Below, one piece after another: positions 21,256 to 33,800 of a stretch of DNA of 64,000 bases (positions are counted from its first letter, which is position 1; each line of letters opens with the position of its first letter). The notes beneath the pieces are model-generated. The model saw only the letters and a program-made list of their open reading frames with translations. It was not told the origin of the DNA and did not search any database. Position numbers and translations under genes: made by a program. The stretch comes from Macrophomina tecta (lineage: Eukaryota; Ascomycota; Dothideomycetes; Botryosphaeriales; Botryosphaeriaceae): the NCBI GenBank assembly GCA_024180945.1, contig JAKSGN010000005.1, forward strand, positions 1,984,001 to 2,048,000, in the 5' to 3' direction.

Positions 21256-24100
21256 ATGCCCGAAGACTCCAAGCGGCGACTACCTCTCCTCGACCGCCTG
21301 ACCGATCGCGTCTCTATGGGACCGCGCAAGAAGCCCAAGCCGAGCCCTCAGGCGTCCACCAAAGACTCCAGACCCGCCCAGCACTCCAGTCCGCCTGACG
21401 CCCCGCCGACCACCTCCGACCCACAGCATGAAGATGCGCCGTCCGCGTCTATGAGTGCGAATGCGACCTCGATAGAACAACGTGATGGATCTGCCACAGG
21501 CAGTGAACCGCGCAGCCCGGTACCTCCAAAGGGAGTTGCTCCGCGGAGCAGTTGGTACACAGGCGGCAGTTGGAGAGCCAAGGCAGCACCTATCGCTCAA
21601 GTTGCCCGTGAGAGTATATCCTCCGCCGCTGGAGGTGTAACTTCCGACTCGTCTAGCGATGTGAACAAGCAAGATAGCGCACCGAACACTCCCATCAAGT
21701 TCCTAGACAGGAGGACCTCGAGTAAAAGCACTGCATTGGCTGCTTCCACCACAAACGTAATCGCAACGTCGAGCATCGCCAACGATTCAAAAGCCAGTTT
21801 GGTGCCGGAAGCTAAAGAAGAACAGAAAACGACTGAAGTTGAGCCGCCTCTTCCCCCCGACCCCGTCCGAGAAAACGGCAAGCCAAGTGCGACCACGACC
21901 GAACACGTAGAGGCGACTCCGGAGCAGAAGGAATTCAAGACATCTTCATATATTCCATCCCTACCCAGAGGTTGGTATGGATGGTGGTCCAGGCCAGATG
22001 GATATGCCAACACCGACGGCGACGGGAAAGGGGCCGATAAGGATAAGAATATAGACATTGAAGGAGCAAGGTCCACACCTCTTCCTGGGACAACTCCAAC
22101 AGAGGAGGGAAGCGATCCCAGCGCTGAACGAGGCCAGGCCCGCGAACCGCAGAGTGGACCAGATCCCAGCCAAGCTCTGCAACATGAAGTGCCCTCCGAG
22201 GACAGTGCTGGTGAGAAGTCAACGCCAACCAGGAGCTGGTTTTGGCTTTGGAGCAATACGCAGAACGTAAAGCAGACAGCAAACATCATGGAGGGCACAC
22301 CACACGAACCGGGCGCATTACCGAGGGACGAGGGCGAGCAGCAAGAACTCAGTCAGCAGGATCAGGTGGAAGCCCCTGCTTCAGAGGAAACAAAGCCTCC
22401 TACCCAAGCACTGCCAAAGAAATCCACGGGATGGGCATTCTGGTCGCGCGCCAACCAGAAAGAGGGTGATGAATCAGATGCCGGTTCAACTCACAAGCAA
22501 GTGGGTGAACTGGCTGTAGCTGACACTCCTTCCCAGTCTCATCCTGAGGCTGCGCAGTTTAATGAACACCAAGAAGAGCAGCCCAAGGAGCCTGTAAGGT
22601 CCATCCGTGGCTCCATCCGTCGAGGCCGAGGCAAGGCGTCTGATGCTCCAAGCAAACCTTCAAACCCGGTCAAGGCCACACCAGATCATAGCCCAACGCG
22701 TAAAGCTGCTGAAGAAGCCACGACGAAGCAAAGTCCTAAGGATACTACCAAGGCTAAGCAGCCCCAGAAACAGCAAGCACATGACAATCTTTTGCTGCCA
22801 GAGTTCAAGAGCACCTACCGTATGGCACATACCCCTTCATACTGGGAGAAGGTTCGCAAATATCTGCTTGGCGGCCATGAGCCCGAGTCCCCGCATTTAC
22901 AACGTGCGAATGAGCCATTGAGAATCAAAAAAGCACTTGCCATTGGTGTACATGGGTATTTCCCAGCTCCTATCCTGCAAAAAGTCCTCGGACAACCTAC
23001 CGGAACTTCAATTCGATTTGCAAATGCTGCTGCCGCTGCTATCAAGAATTGGACGGAGAGTCAGGGGTACTCTTGCGAAACAGAAAAGGTCGCTTTGGAG
23101 GGCGAAGGATTTGTGTCAGACCGCGTCGACACGCTCTGGAAATTGCTCATCAACTGGATCGAGCACATCAGAACGGCGGACTTCATCCTGGTCGCATGCC
23201 ATTCACAGGGCGTCCCTGTTGCTATCATGCTTGTGGCAAAGCTGATTCAGTTTGGTTGTGTTAATGCGGCCAGGATTGGTGTCTGTGCTATGGCTGGTGT
23301 GAATTTAGGTCCATTTCCCGAATACCGCAGCCGGTTCTTCGGAGGCTCTGCTGGCGAGCTGTTTGAATTCTCAAGACCAGACAGCTTGGTCAGCCAGAAA
23401 TATCAGGGTTCTCTGCGGGTCGTCCTGAACTACGGTGTGAGGATTGTATATGTCGGCAGCATCGATGACCAGCTCGTCTCTTTGGAGGTGAGACATATAC
23501 TCCAGAAACTGGCACCGTATTCCTAAGCTGACTTCTCCCAGTCTTCGACGTTTTCCAACATCTCGCACCCGTATATTTACCGGGCGGTCTTCGTTGATGG
23601 TCGAATTCATGCTCCGGACTTGTTTGTTCCCCCGATGGCCCCCCTGTTCTCCTTTGCGTAAACTAATATATTTCAGCATCACTCACTTGGTTGGGTTTGC
23701 TCTTAAGCTTCGGAATCTGGGCCTTCCAGACCACGGCCTTGTTCGCGAGCTCTCTCCTGCCCTTGCTGGCTCACTGTACACCGGAGAAGGCCACAGTCGC
23801 ATCTACGATGACGCGGCTGTTTACACGCTTGCGGTCCAGCATGCTCTCGAAACCATATCTCTTCCCGGAGCCATGAACCCTTCTCTACAGATAAAGGACT
23901 ATGAAGGTGCTGGGTCGACGAACAGCAATCCCTACTTCCTCCCATGGGCAATGCGTGGGCTGCTAGAGGAGGATTTCGTGAGGAGAGAACTTAGCAATGA
24001 GGTTGAAGAGTTGTTGGCGATGTTCGAAAGTTGGAAGCCGACAACGAAGCCGCTAAAAGACATCAAGTTCAGGCTGGAGGTGGTGCGAAGCAAGCTCTAG
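21256..24100 (+). CDS. YML020W-like fungal protein with C-terminal hydrolase-type fold
   Basis: Exons 21256-23487, 23542-23621 and 23677-24100 join to 911 residues. The first about 520 residues are disordered (Pro/Ser/Thr/Glu-rich) but punctuated by three Trp motifs: SSWYTGGSW, GWYGWWSRPDG and RSWFWLWSN (plus WAFWSR). The C-terminal about 380 residues are ordered, with IGVHGYF and VACHSQG, the latter resembling an alpha/beta hydrolase nucleophile elbow with Ser, then KLRNLGLPDHG and PYFLPWAMRG. This is the layout of the fungal family that includes yeast YML020W, whose function is uncharacterised. A downstream ATG at 21313 is an alternative start. The repeated Trp motifs look like short binding modules; that is my inference. 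Confidence 0.85.
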
Positions 24101-24574
24101 GCGACCAGCCTCACGCATACCGACACTTCTGGTGTCTTTTCTTAGGTTCGTGGTGTTACGTTAATGGGTCGCATTGTTGGTATTGGCGTTATGATGCGTT
24201 TTATAGAGGCGCTGTTGGAATTCTGAGATTTAATACGCTGGTATGGGTAGGTATGGGTCGGGATCAGGTTTGGGACGGGTGGCATGGGCAGGACGGCTAG
24301 GCTTCTTTTTGCTGAATTTTTTTCTGTCCATTGTACATACATGGCGTGGCTCTTGCGATATTATATACATGCACGCGGCGTAGAAAACAAAACTGCTAAT
24401 AGACCGATTAAAGGCAATTATCATATGACTCTGATCACAGCGGATGCAAACACAGAACTGATTTGGCCAAAATGAGGCGCATCCGAGACGTGAGATTGCA
24501 AAAAAAGGCAGTGTCTTCATCACCCAATTAGCGCTGATATGCCTGTTTCATATTTTCTTTACCGGGCAAATGAC
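24101..24574. other. Convergent intergenic region
   Basis: These 474 bp lie between the 3' ends of the YML020W-like gene and RPA3. They are more AT-rich than the flanks, with several T and A runs suited to polyadenylation signals. No gene was seen. Confidence 0.5.
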
Positions 24575-25158
24575 TCAGTCCTCCCCATAAAAGATCTCCT
24601 TGTAGCGATGCGTGACATCGACAACAGCATCTGCGGCGGTGAAGTCTACCGCGGTTAATACGGGTTAGCCACCATAGTACCGGTGTTCGTGCAGACATAG
24701 CATCACTCTACGGTGAGCCCTTTAGGCAGACCGAAAATGATTGGGTGGGGAAGAGTCGAAGAGGAAATGGCTGCGGAGGGCATAGGAGGGATGGTGGGCA
24801 TGACGGTGTGAATGAAGAAAGGGACAGATGCGTACCAATGTTGGAGCCAAAATCCGTCGAGCTCAGCACACGCACGCTTAGGTCCTGGTTGACCTTGCCA
24901 ATGACCTCGACAGCATTATTGAGGGTGAGGTGTGAGTCCTGTGCCACAATCAAGTCACAGTCAGCGCGCACCAGGATCTCATGGTGGCGCAGCTCGACGA
25001 CGCAGACTTACCCGGTTGAGGTGCAGGTTGATGTTACCACTGGCGTCGATGGTGGCCTGTTCGCCGCGCAACTGCGTCACCTTGCCGAGGATGCGGACAG
25101 TCTGATGAGTGAATTGTTCGAGCAAGGGGGCGTTGATGCGGGGAGTCTGGTCAGCCAT
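24575..25158 (-). CDS. RPA3: Replication protein A subunit 3 (RPA14)
   Basis: Exons 25158-25012, 24938-24836 and 24645-24575 give 106 residues, the normal RPA3 size. The protein starts MADQTPRINAPLLEQF, has the OB-fold strand VRILGKVTQLRG, then AVEVIGKVNQDLSVRVL, and ends DVTHRYKEIFYGED after splicing. RPA3 is the small subunit of the trimeric single-strand DNA binding complex used in replication and repair. Both introns have good ends (GTAAGT, GTACGC). Without splicing the gene is invisible as one frame, so automated callers may miss it. Confidence 0.92.
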
Positions 25159-25668
25159 GTTGAACGGGTATTCTGGCTGGATTGCGGAGAGGTAAAGTTC
25201 GAGGATGGGCGGCAGAAAGTGTTGCGGCTTCACGCGTCGGCGCGACACGCGCGTGCACGTGAGGCAAATTTCGTGGCCGGGTCAGCACCAGCACCCACAG
25301 CTCGGTGTCCACAAGCGGATACGAATGCACGGGCGGCCCGCAATGCGGCCCTGCAGATGCGCAGCGGGCGGCAGCCTAGCTGCTGCCTAAGAACGCGAGG
25401 CGTGTTGCTCACGCTGCAGTTGAGTCAACGCGGTGGTGATAGTGATGCGTCATCACTTATCGATATAAAGGCGGTCAGCCGGTGCCCGAGAGCTCCCCTG
25501 CTCTTCACTTGGATGCATCCGCGCGGCCATCTCTCGCCGACCTGCTGTCGCTTCACCCTGCTATTCTTCAATGACAGCACCTAGGAATCGCTCTCTCATG
25601 GACTTTGCCTGGTCCGTTCTAATAGCAACTCGAGTAATACGACGCTTGAACTTGTTACGCCTGTAAAT
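25159..25668. other. Divergent intergenic region RPA3 / GTPase gene
   Basis: These 510 bp form the shared promoter region. A plus-strand frame runs through much of it (to 25584) but only as a shadow of the antisense RPA3 exon plus GC-rich sequence. No specific element was identified. Confidence 0.5.
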
Positions 25669-27723
25669 ATGCCGCCAACTCGCCACGAGAAGCAGCAACT
25701 GCCCCAGGACCGCCGGAAGGGCGAGTCGGTGCGCCATCCTCCATCTCTAGCTCAATTGCGTGTTCCTCCGCGCTGACCATCTGTTTCTGTTTCGTGCATC
25801 AGGCCCTCAGCGACTTCGCCGAGTATGTACAGAAGCAGCAGGCCCGTCGCGGCAAGCCGCTCCCTGCCGACCCCGCCGTAACCGAAGAACACGACGAGCT
25901 CGACATCATTGACCAGCTCGGGCTTGACGATGAGTCCAGCACAGCCGTGCGCCTGAAGCACGTCCTGCTCGACAACGGGGATACTGCTGAGGAGAGCGTT
26001 GCCCTCCTCTCAAATCACCTCAATGCCCGCCTGCTCGAGGGCCACGGCGAAGCTCTGTTCGACCTTGGGCTGGAGGACAATGGTGACTCCATGGGCTTCT
26101 CCAAGGAAGACTGGGAATTTGCCTTGGCGCGACTCGAGCAAGCGGCTTCTGAGGTTAACGCAGACTGCCGCTTGCTGATGACTCGCAATGTCGGCGGCGA
26201 CGTCGAGATCGGACCCGCAAATCCGAAGGATTCGAGCGTGTCTGGCAAGTTCATTGTCCGCAAGAGACCCGCGTCTGTCGACGATGTCATTGAGACGCGC
26301 ATAGCTGTGGTCGGAAATGTTGACGCTGGGAAATCCACTATGCTGGGTGTTCTGGTCAAAGGCGGTCTTGACGACGGCCGCGGTAAAATGCGCGTTAACT
26401 TGTTCCGTCATAAGCATGAGATAGAGAGTGGGCGGACCAGCTCCGTCGGTATGGAGATAATGGGGTTCGACAGCCATGGAGAGGTGGTATCGTCTACCAT
26501 CCCCGGCAGGAAGCTGTCGTGGGAGGAGATTGGCCGGAGATCTGTAGGAGCTCTCCAATGCGCCCTGGACTCGCTCATGAAGCTGACCGGCTACAGGCGA
26601 AAGTGATTAGCTTCACTGACTTGGCCGGACACGAGAAGTACCTCAGAACCACCGTGTTCGGTATGCTGTCCAGCGAGCCAAACTACTGCTTGCTGATGGT
26701 GGCCGCTAATAACGGGTTGGTCGGCATGAGCAAGTATGGAAGCCCCCGATCACCTGTCCGGTCTTCAGCTAATCATGCTCCAGAGAGCATCTCGGTATTG
26801 CCGTCGCGCTCAATGTGCCCATTATGGTTATCATTACCAAAATTGACATATGCCCGCCTAATATCCTTCAGGAGACCATCACCCAATTGACCAAAATCTT
26901 GAAATCCCCGGGGGCAAGGAAAATTCCCATATTCATCAAGGATAGGGAGGCTTGTATCAACACGGCTACACAGTTCGTCAGCAGACGGATATGCCCCATC
27001 TTCCAGGTTTCTAACGTTACCGGAGAGTGCGTCGACTTGGTCCGCACCTTCTTGAATATTATTCCCCACCATGGAAATTATGATTCGGAGGCACCGTTTG
27101 AGTTCCATGTCAACGACACTTTCTCCGTTCCCTTTGTCGGCACTGTCGTTTCTGGTGTTGTCAAGAGCGGGGTCCTTCATTCCGGTGATACGGTACTAAT
27201 TGGTCCGGATTCCCTGGGCCAGTTTATAACCACCAAGGTCCGCTCCATCGAGCGTAAGCGCATACCTGTTCCTGGTTGCGCGGCCGGCCAGTCAGCCTCA
27301 TTGGCCCTGCGTAACGTACGGCGGAAAGACGTTCGTAAGGGTATGGTCGTCTTGCCGCGTGTAGACCCCGCAGCTCCTCCCCCGAAGGTCTACCGCGAGT
27401 TTGTAGCTGAGGTTCTCATTCTTTCGCACGCCACTACCATCAAAACCAAATACCAGGCTATGCTGCACGTTGGTCCGGTCTCGCAGACGTGTGCTATCAT
27501 CGACATCGACCGCTCTTACATACGCACAGGCGACCGTGCGACGGTCGCATTCCGCTTTGTACAACGGCCGGAGTATCTGACCGTCGGAGAGCGGATATTG
27601 TTCCGTGAGGGTAGGACCAAAGGCCTTGGGATTGTCAAAGCAGTTGGATATGATCCAAAGAAGCCCCTAAATCCGGAGGCTGCGGCTGAGCGGGAGAAAG
27701 AGAACGGCGGTATGAAGACGTGA
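25669..27723 (+). CDS. GTPBP1-like translational GTPase
   Basis: Exons 25669-25728, 25803-26543, 26597-26733 and 26784-27723 give 625 residues. The GTPase core shows G1 GNVDAGKST (about 192-200), G3 DLAGHEKY (about 275, rebuilt right after intron 2) and G4 TKID (about 331), followed by EF-Tu-like beta-barrel domains ([25 protein letters not shown]). This is the eEF1A-related GP-1/GTPBP1/GTPBP2 family, which in animals links GTP hydrolysis to ribosome rescue and mRNA turnover. The N-terminal about 180 residues are acidic and helical, as in GTPBP1. All junctions keep frame and motif order, so the model is firm. Confidence 0.93.
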
Positions 27724-28869
27724 GTTGGACTACGCAATTGTTCTATCCATTTTTCATGATCCTAAAGGTCACTTCGGCGTTAGGTAAGGCGATTTAATGT
27801 GTTCATGCTTTCAACTTGTCATCTTTTTGTTTGAATATAACAGAAGTGCATATGGATGCCCTGCTTTCGTTGCATTTAGCGTTCATTTTCATGACTTTGC
27901 CATCATGTATTGGGTATGTCCAGCACAGCTCTGAGAAAGAGTCGAAAACCTAGTACAATTTCATATGACTACGCCTGCTTCGTTGTTCAAGTTCTCACAC
28001 GATTTGTCTCTGGAGCTCTATTGCTCATGCCATAGCTCTCTCTTGTCATAATCATTGGCCCAAACAGAGGATGCGGCTATGCGTTGGATCATGTGTCAGT
28101 GTCTTCGCACAGTCAAGCGGAAATTGAGCATCGAGAGATGAATCGGCCATGTACAAAGTTGTTTAGAGTTACATCTACACATAACCCAGGTTAAAACAGG
28201 CATGGCTGCAACTACAGGCTGCTGTGAATATGCGTATGTGTATGCCCGTGGGACGTGGCTGTTCGATAGCGAATGCTCGGGAAACCCACCATCTAATAAG
28301 AGCCATAGGCTTCCGTCTGGAACGACCTCGCCCGTGGTACGGCACCACCAGCCGCCACGGCTTTCCTTACTCTCTATTATTTTTGGTACCTTCGACTTCA
28401 TCTTGACGGGCCACATAGGCCCCTCGGCACAGAGTTCTCGACAATGCCAAATTGCCACCGCAAGTCAAAGCAGCTCATGAGGTCCCAATGCAAGGTTAGA
28501 GTAACAGCACACTGGCTGAATCGTGATAACCCAGGCCTTCCGGTCCCACAGTGTCCGCTCGCTAACGCGTCGGACGACAGGAGCCGAATAGTCAGCAGCT
28601 GTACGAGTAGCGACGGCATGAACAGTGTCGGCAGTCCCAAATGAAGCACCGTCTTTCCAGTTCAGTGGCTGGCCGTGCAGCAGATGCCACTGATCAGACA
28701 GACCTTGTGGTGGGGCAGCAGCCGCTCGCCAGCGCCGCTGCTCCACTGCAAAGACAAGGGACCTCGGGGCCAGATTCAGAACGGAGGGCAGGCAACGGTC
28801 AATCTTTCAAAGACAGCTTTTGCTCTTATGCAAGCCTCCCCTCATTTGAACCAAGACTCTGATGTTGCT

Positions 28870-29445
28870 ACAATGGCGCGTAGAGGCAGGCGCAACCTAG
28901 ATGAGGAGGACAGATGGTGGAGGAAGAACCAGCAGCTTAGGGAACCGGTCTCTTCAACGCAGCAGATGATGGGCCTCTGAGAACCAGCAGGCTGAGACCT
29001 CAAATCAAGACACGAGCATTCGGGAACAGGAGAGGACAACCAAATAGCTCAAGGCAGAGCTTGAGGGCAGAATGGTATCAGCAGCGGCCGGATAAATAAG
29101 GGGGCCATGGAGATCACAGCAGCAAGAGGCCCTCCGCTCTAACGCGCATGCAGAGATGTCAGCGCGGTAGGCATGATGGGCACTCTAATACGTGCGACGG
29201 CAAGAAGCCTTGCAGCACGTGCAATCAACTTGTTCGCTCTTGCGAATACGTCGGTTGCCCGAAGGAGGAAGGCACATGCAAGAGCTCGGAGTGCATGCTA
29301 GCCCACTATGACACAAGAAGAGCTTGGTGGCCCCCATCAGAGCCGCTGACAAGATCATGGAAAAGTTTCATCCAAGACGCTGGCTTCGATGGCTTCCGAA
29401 TGAGGAACGCGGGCCAACGGTGGGGCGCAGTACGGGCCGGGAAGT
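28870..29445 (+). pseudogene. Relic of a Zn2Cys6/coiled-coil protein
   Basis: At 29148-29260 a frame reads CQRGRHDGHSNTCDGKKPC then STCNQLVRSCEYV, clearly related to a Zn2Cys6 cluster (CQRCR...KCDGKKPCSTCNQL type), but the second cysteine is replaced by Gly and the basic spacer is altered, so it could not bind zinc normally. Upstream, Gln/Glu-rich coiled-coil-like sequence (from about 28870) is broken by stops, including TGA at about 28978 and in-frame stops to 29095. No fungal_trans domain follows. I read it as an old gene fragment. Confidence 0.45.
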
Positions 29446-30385
29446 GACTGCGCAACGGTACGAGCCGAGTTTCGTGACTGTACTGTATGGTCGGGCCGGA
29501 TGAGGTGGCTGAGTCGGGGGAGGCGAGGCTCCAATGCAGTTGTATACGAGAGATAGAAGTCAAATGTTGATTAACCATTCAGATATGCTTAACGCCCCAA
29601 CCGATGTCTGGACACACAAACGCGGCACCTGCATTGCCGTCCAATGTTCTCGACGCCGGGCCTGGTCGCAGCAGCGGAGCATTGGCGGCGGCGCGAGTCG
29701 TAACTGCCTCAGTATCGTCGATTCCATGAAAAGCTTGGGCTCGGTAGCGCGGTGAAAACTTAGCGTCCGGGCCGCAGGTGCGCGATAGGGCAGGAGAGAA
29801 GGCCGCAGGCCGGGGCGATCAGGACTTGCACGGACGGCGTCAGGTGCGCAGTCATGTCTTCATTCTCTCATCAACGGGGAATGCTGGGTAGCGAGCGTCC
29901 GCGTGCAGCAGGCCAAGGCACCGAAACACGTCAGAGAAGAGGCTCATGACGCGGTGCTGCGCCACGAGAAACGCCACAGGGCTGAAGGGACCTGGGGAAA
30001 GCTGCTGTTGCTGGCTCTGGCGGCTCGCCGGAGCACGGAACAGGGCACAGGCGCGTTGGTCGGATAGGTCGGAAGGAGGTGTCGCCGCGAAATAATGAAC
30101 GGCCCGGCCTGTCGCGCTGCATTTGCGCGACCCGGGGCGCTGTTCCGCGCGCAATTCTAACGACATAGCGACGGCATGCACAGCGCCCACGCTTCATGCG
30201 CAAACGCGCCGGTGCTGGCGCAGCAAAGAGCCGCGGCGAAAGACAGACGGGCGGGCGGGCGCAGCAGCAGGCGGGCACGGGCGATGCAGGTGGTAGAACT
30301 GGTCGCACAGCACGACGCGCAAACCGGACTGGGCTTTGGTGCTCGATGATGGGCGGCGAGTCCAGCCACATCCAAGCCGGTCATT

Positions 30386-30422
30386 TGACGTCACTGCCGT
30401 CACTGCCCCCGTCGCATAAATA
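30386..30422 (+). promoter_or_regulatory. PMP3 promoter: CRE element and TATA box
   Basis: A perfect palindromic CRE, TGACGTCA, lies at 30386-30393 and a TATA-like CATAAATA at 30415-30422, about 130 bp before the PMP3 start. CREs are bound by ATF/CREB bZIP factors (Atf1, AtfA, Sko1) downstream of the HOG-type stress MAP kinase, which fits a membrane-potential/salt-stress gene. The factor is inferred. Confidence 0.6.
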
Positions 30423-30548
30423 CTACTGCTGCCTGCCCACCGCCGCTGCCACACCTCATCTGTCCACTCACCAACCACACCTGTGTTGACTACCTCTCCT
30501 CCACACAATCTTCACCCTCCGCCGCAGTTACACAACCCAGCCGCCGCC

Positions 30549-30854
30549 ATGCCTTTCACCGGAAGGTGCGTTCGCTTCCCCGCCGGCGCATCCGTCTGCG
30601 CCCGTGTGGTGCAGGACTTTGCCCGCTAACACTCGCCCAGCGACATCATCAAGATCATCTTTGCCATCATCCTGCCTCCTCTCGGCGTCTTCCTTGAGCG
30701 CGGGTGCAACGCCGACTTCCTCATCAACATCCTGCTGACTATTCTGGGCTACATCCCCGGCATCATCCACGCCCTGTACGTCTTTCCCAGCCGCGTGCGT
30801 TTCGCAATGAGCGATTGCTGACTCTGGTCCAGGTACATTATCTTCAAGTTTTAG
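30549..30854 (+). CDS. PMP3: Plasma membrane proteolipid 3
   Basis: Three exons, 30549-30565, 30641-30775 and 30833-30854, encode 57 residues that begin MPFTGSDIIKIIFAIILPP. Two hydrophobic helices separated by a short hydrophilic loop (LERGCNADF) and the ending YIIFKF are diagnostic of the Pmp3/UPF0057 family. In yeast this small plasma-membrane protein sets membrane potential and salt tolerance. The first exon is 17 nt and the last 22 nt, so the gene is easy to miss. A CRE and TATA box lie just upstream. Confidence 0.96.
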
Positions 30855-33800
30855 TCGCGCCGGCATGCAAGCAGCACACGACCACCACTCCTCGATACCC
30901 AACTTTTCTTTCTCCGGATGTTACGGCACGCTGCTAGTCCAGCCCCTCGCGGCATAATCGTTCGGCGTTGCCAGGTTTCTCCTGGCGGGACGGATAATCT
31001 TGCATGGTAGTCGGTACAGCAGCAGTAGTCTTGCAACAGCTCCTCCTTGGCCCAATCCTCTTTTACGTAGTGATGATCCTTTTTAATGACGATCCCTTTC
31101 ACACCATAATTCTCTGCCGGCGTCGACCCGTCTCCCGCTCGTGATGGTGACTTCTATGATAGGGCGACTGCTCCTCACATGCGCTAGGCCTGTCCTTGAC
31201 TCAGCGTTCCGTGCGTTCCGACTGCCGAACTTCCGTGCTACGGCAGCTCTCTTCCTGCATCCGAGCGCTATTGCGCGAATTCTCGCATCCGAGCGGACAG
31301 CAGTGCCGCGGATGTGCGATCTGCCGGGGAAGCTCACCTGGACTGTTGGATTAATGTCTTGCGGCTCAGGGGGGGCAGAGGCGTAGGTTCCACATTTGCC
31401 GGGATCTCTGGTTGTGAGGTCTGTAACCGAAACCCTGTTTTTCCTTGGTGTGTCTCTCCCTCCTTGCATCCCATTCTTTAGTCTGTGTCTTCTTTCAGGA
31501 ATACCTTTGTTCCTTTCGACATTGTGAATCTTTCCTGTCTTTTCTGACTTCTCTACGTTCATAAGCCTCTCAGGCAACTTTCCGCTCGCTCACGAGCCAT
31601 CATCCACACTTCCCGAGCGCAAGTTCAGCCATGCGCCAATAAAGAGTAGCTCACGCGCTTCGACAGCCGCCTTTCAATGGAGTTCTTGCCTTCAGATAAA
31701 GCGGGAAGATGACGGTTAGTGTGTCACCCAGCGCGCCTACAACCTCGGCCAAAGCAGAGCGGGGCCGATGAAGCATGGAGGGCATCTTGTCTACGACAGG
31801 CTAGACCGTGCTTTTCACAAGCATACTATTCTTCTCCAAGGCGGTAAGACGGCGCTGTTTTGTTCTACGGATCTCGCTCTTGGAAGACGCCGCTACACAA
31901 GTCCCATGCTCCGGACCGTGCGGATTTCCCCGGTAGAAGCAACGGGGGACCTTTCGTGGCAGGCCGTCATAAGATTGTCCAGCAACCCAAGCATTTCGCG
32001 CCTCGGACAAGTAAAATTGGACGACTTAGGTGAGGGTCTCCAGTTTGTTGAGTAGCGATCACGTGTAAGGGACTTTGCTGCTCAGCAACGCCCCCGACAG
32101 TGCACCGTCCCGGCTTGCGTGGCTGTGGTCCTCTGTCGCATTTATAGAGTTGGGGCAACTAGACCGGTATGCATCGCTCTGGATTGGCGCAAGGATGGGC
32201 TCTCACTGCTACGATCACTGGGTGCCGGTGCTGCCTGTACTAAGGATGAAGAGAGTGGGAAGAGAGTACTGTAAGTGTTTGTTTGGCTGATTTAGGCAGA
32301 GGTGTTTCTGATAGGTGAATGGTGCTGGTGATTCATTGCGGGCGTTGTGGGTGCGAATGTCGCATGTTGTTGTTGATGGCATGGAACAAGTCCAACAACT
32401 TGAAGCGAGTATGAGTAAAAGGCTAGGATGGAGGTGACAGATCCCTGTGGGTGGCCGAGCGAATGCGAATCGCTGGCTGACGTGCAGGGTGAACAGCATG
32501 GCCTGTCGGAAATCCAGGGCGGATTTAAAGTATGCCGCGTGAACGAGGGCAGCTGAGAGACTATACGAGAGTGCTCTAACGCTTGGATGAGGCTGAGTGA
32601 CGTAAAAAGTGGCCGGGTGAAGGGCCAGGCATTGTATGTGGAGCCTCAGAACTGTGTGCACGCGCAGACAAGCCAGTGTGTTTAGACGGTATACATCCTC
32701 CGGCGAGCTAACTTGACTGTGGTACATGTACCAGGGACCAAGACAACAATGGCCACGGCCTCAATGGCCACGGGCTATGGCTTATGGACACCAAGAATGC
32801 TGCATTCCAGGGCCTCATTTCCCCCAACATACAGACGAGGAGTCTTATTAGGGTGCCCAGTTTTCTCTAGACGCATATGGGAACAGGTTTCCTCTTTCCG
32901 TGACATTGGAAAGATGCTCGCCCGCCATGTAAGTCGCCTGCCACATCCCTGGTAGTCGGTGGCAGAGATAGTCGCAAAACCCGTACCGCGGGATGGTTGT
33001 GAGGGTTTCGGGGTCTTTTGCTTTTTGTCGTCGTTCGCGTATTTTTGGCCCCGGTGTCATTCTTCTGGTGCCGGTTGGTTCATTTTGCGGCGACCAAGTC
33101 AACTAAAGCGAGGTAGAAACACTCACTGCCCCTCTTTGTGCCACCCAACTTCTTTCTACCGCTCTTGGAAAAGCTTCCGATACCAGCTTTGGCTCGACAA
33201 TGGAGAAATGGCATTGCGTCTGGCTGGGTTTAAACACGTGTTCTGGCGGTTTGGTGCATGGGCACGGCGGGATATCTACTGATACCCGTCTGAGTGGTGT
33301 TTCGAAGAAGATGACCTTGCTGCAGTCATTTTCCTCTCTTTCCTTCCAAACGGACTGTATTGCATCACCTCACCAGCCTTGTGCATCATGCCCGTCGGTC
33401 TCTTCACCGACGTGCTTTTCCCCCACTCGTGACGCCCAACGCCGACCGTTATCCACTTCTTCTACCCTAGCCCATCGGTCTCCTGGACAGGTGACTGCAG
33501 TCGTGGATTTTTCTCTCAACAGTCTTTGAGCGCTACGCGGGAAAAGTTCCCTACTGGCCTTCACTCCATGGCAAGATCAACATCCAGAAATGACTTGGGG
33601 AATACGCGCTCTCGCAACAATTTGGATAATTGTCAGTAGTTTTAGGGCGCAAGAAGATTCAATAGCAACTTAATGAGGTATGTTTAAGAAAAGGCATTGC
33701 TCATATCCCCAATCCTCTCTTCAAGCTCCAGCGGGGAGTAATATGTCTGGTAATCTTAAGTTTCATGGGTAGCCAAGCAGCCACACGCGCCGGCGCTAGC

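Larger units (their letters stand above)
27724..30548. other. 2.8-kb gene-poor region with a dead Zn-cluster relic
   Basis: Apart from the relic listed at 28870-29445 and the PMP3 promoter at its right end, no coding region is recognisable on either strand. Short frames here have no domain, signal peptide or consistent splice partners. The part from 29800 to 30500 is GC-rich and is probably promoter or untranslated leader for PMP3. Confidence 0.5.

Noticed and set aside
32215..32727. 170-codon minus-strand ORF in the gene-poor region
   Set aside because: No motif, signal, or splice partner; composition typical of noncoding.
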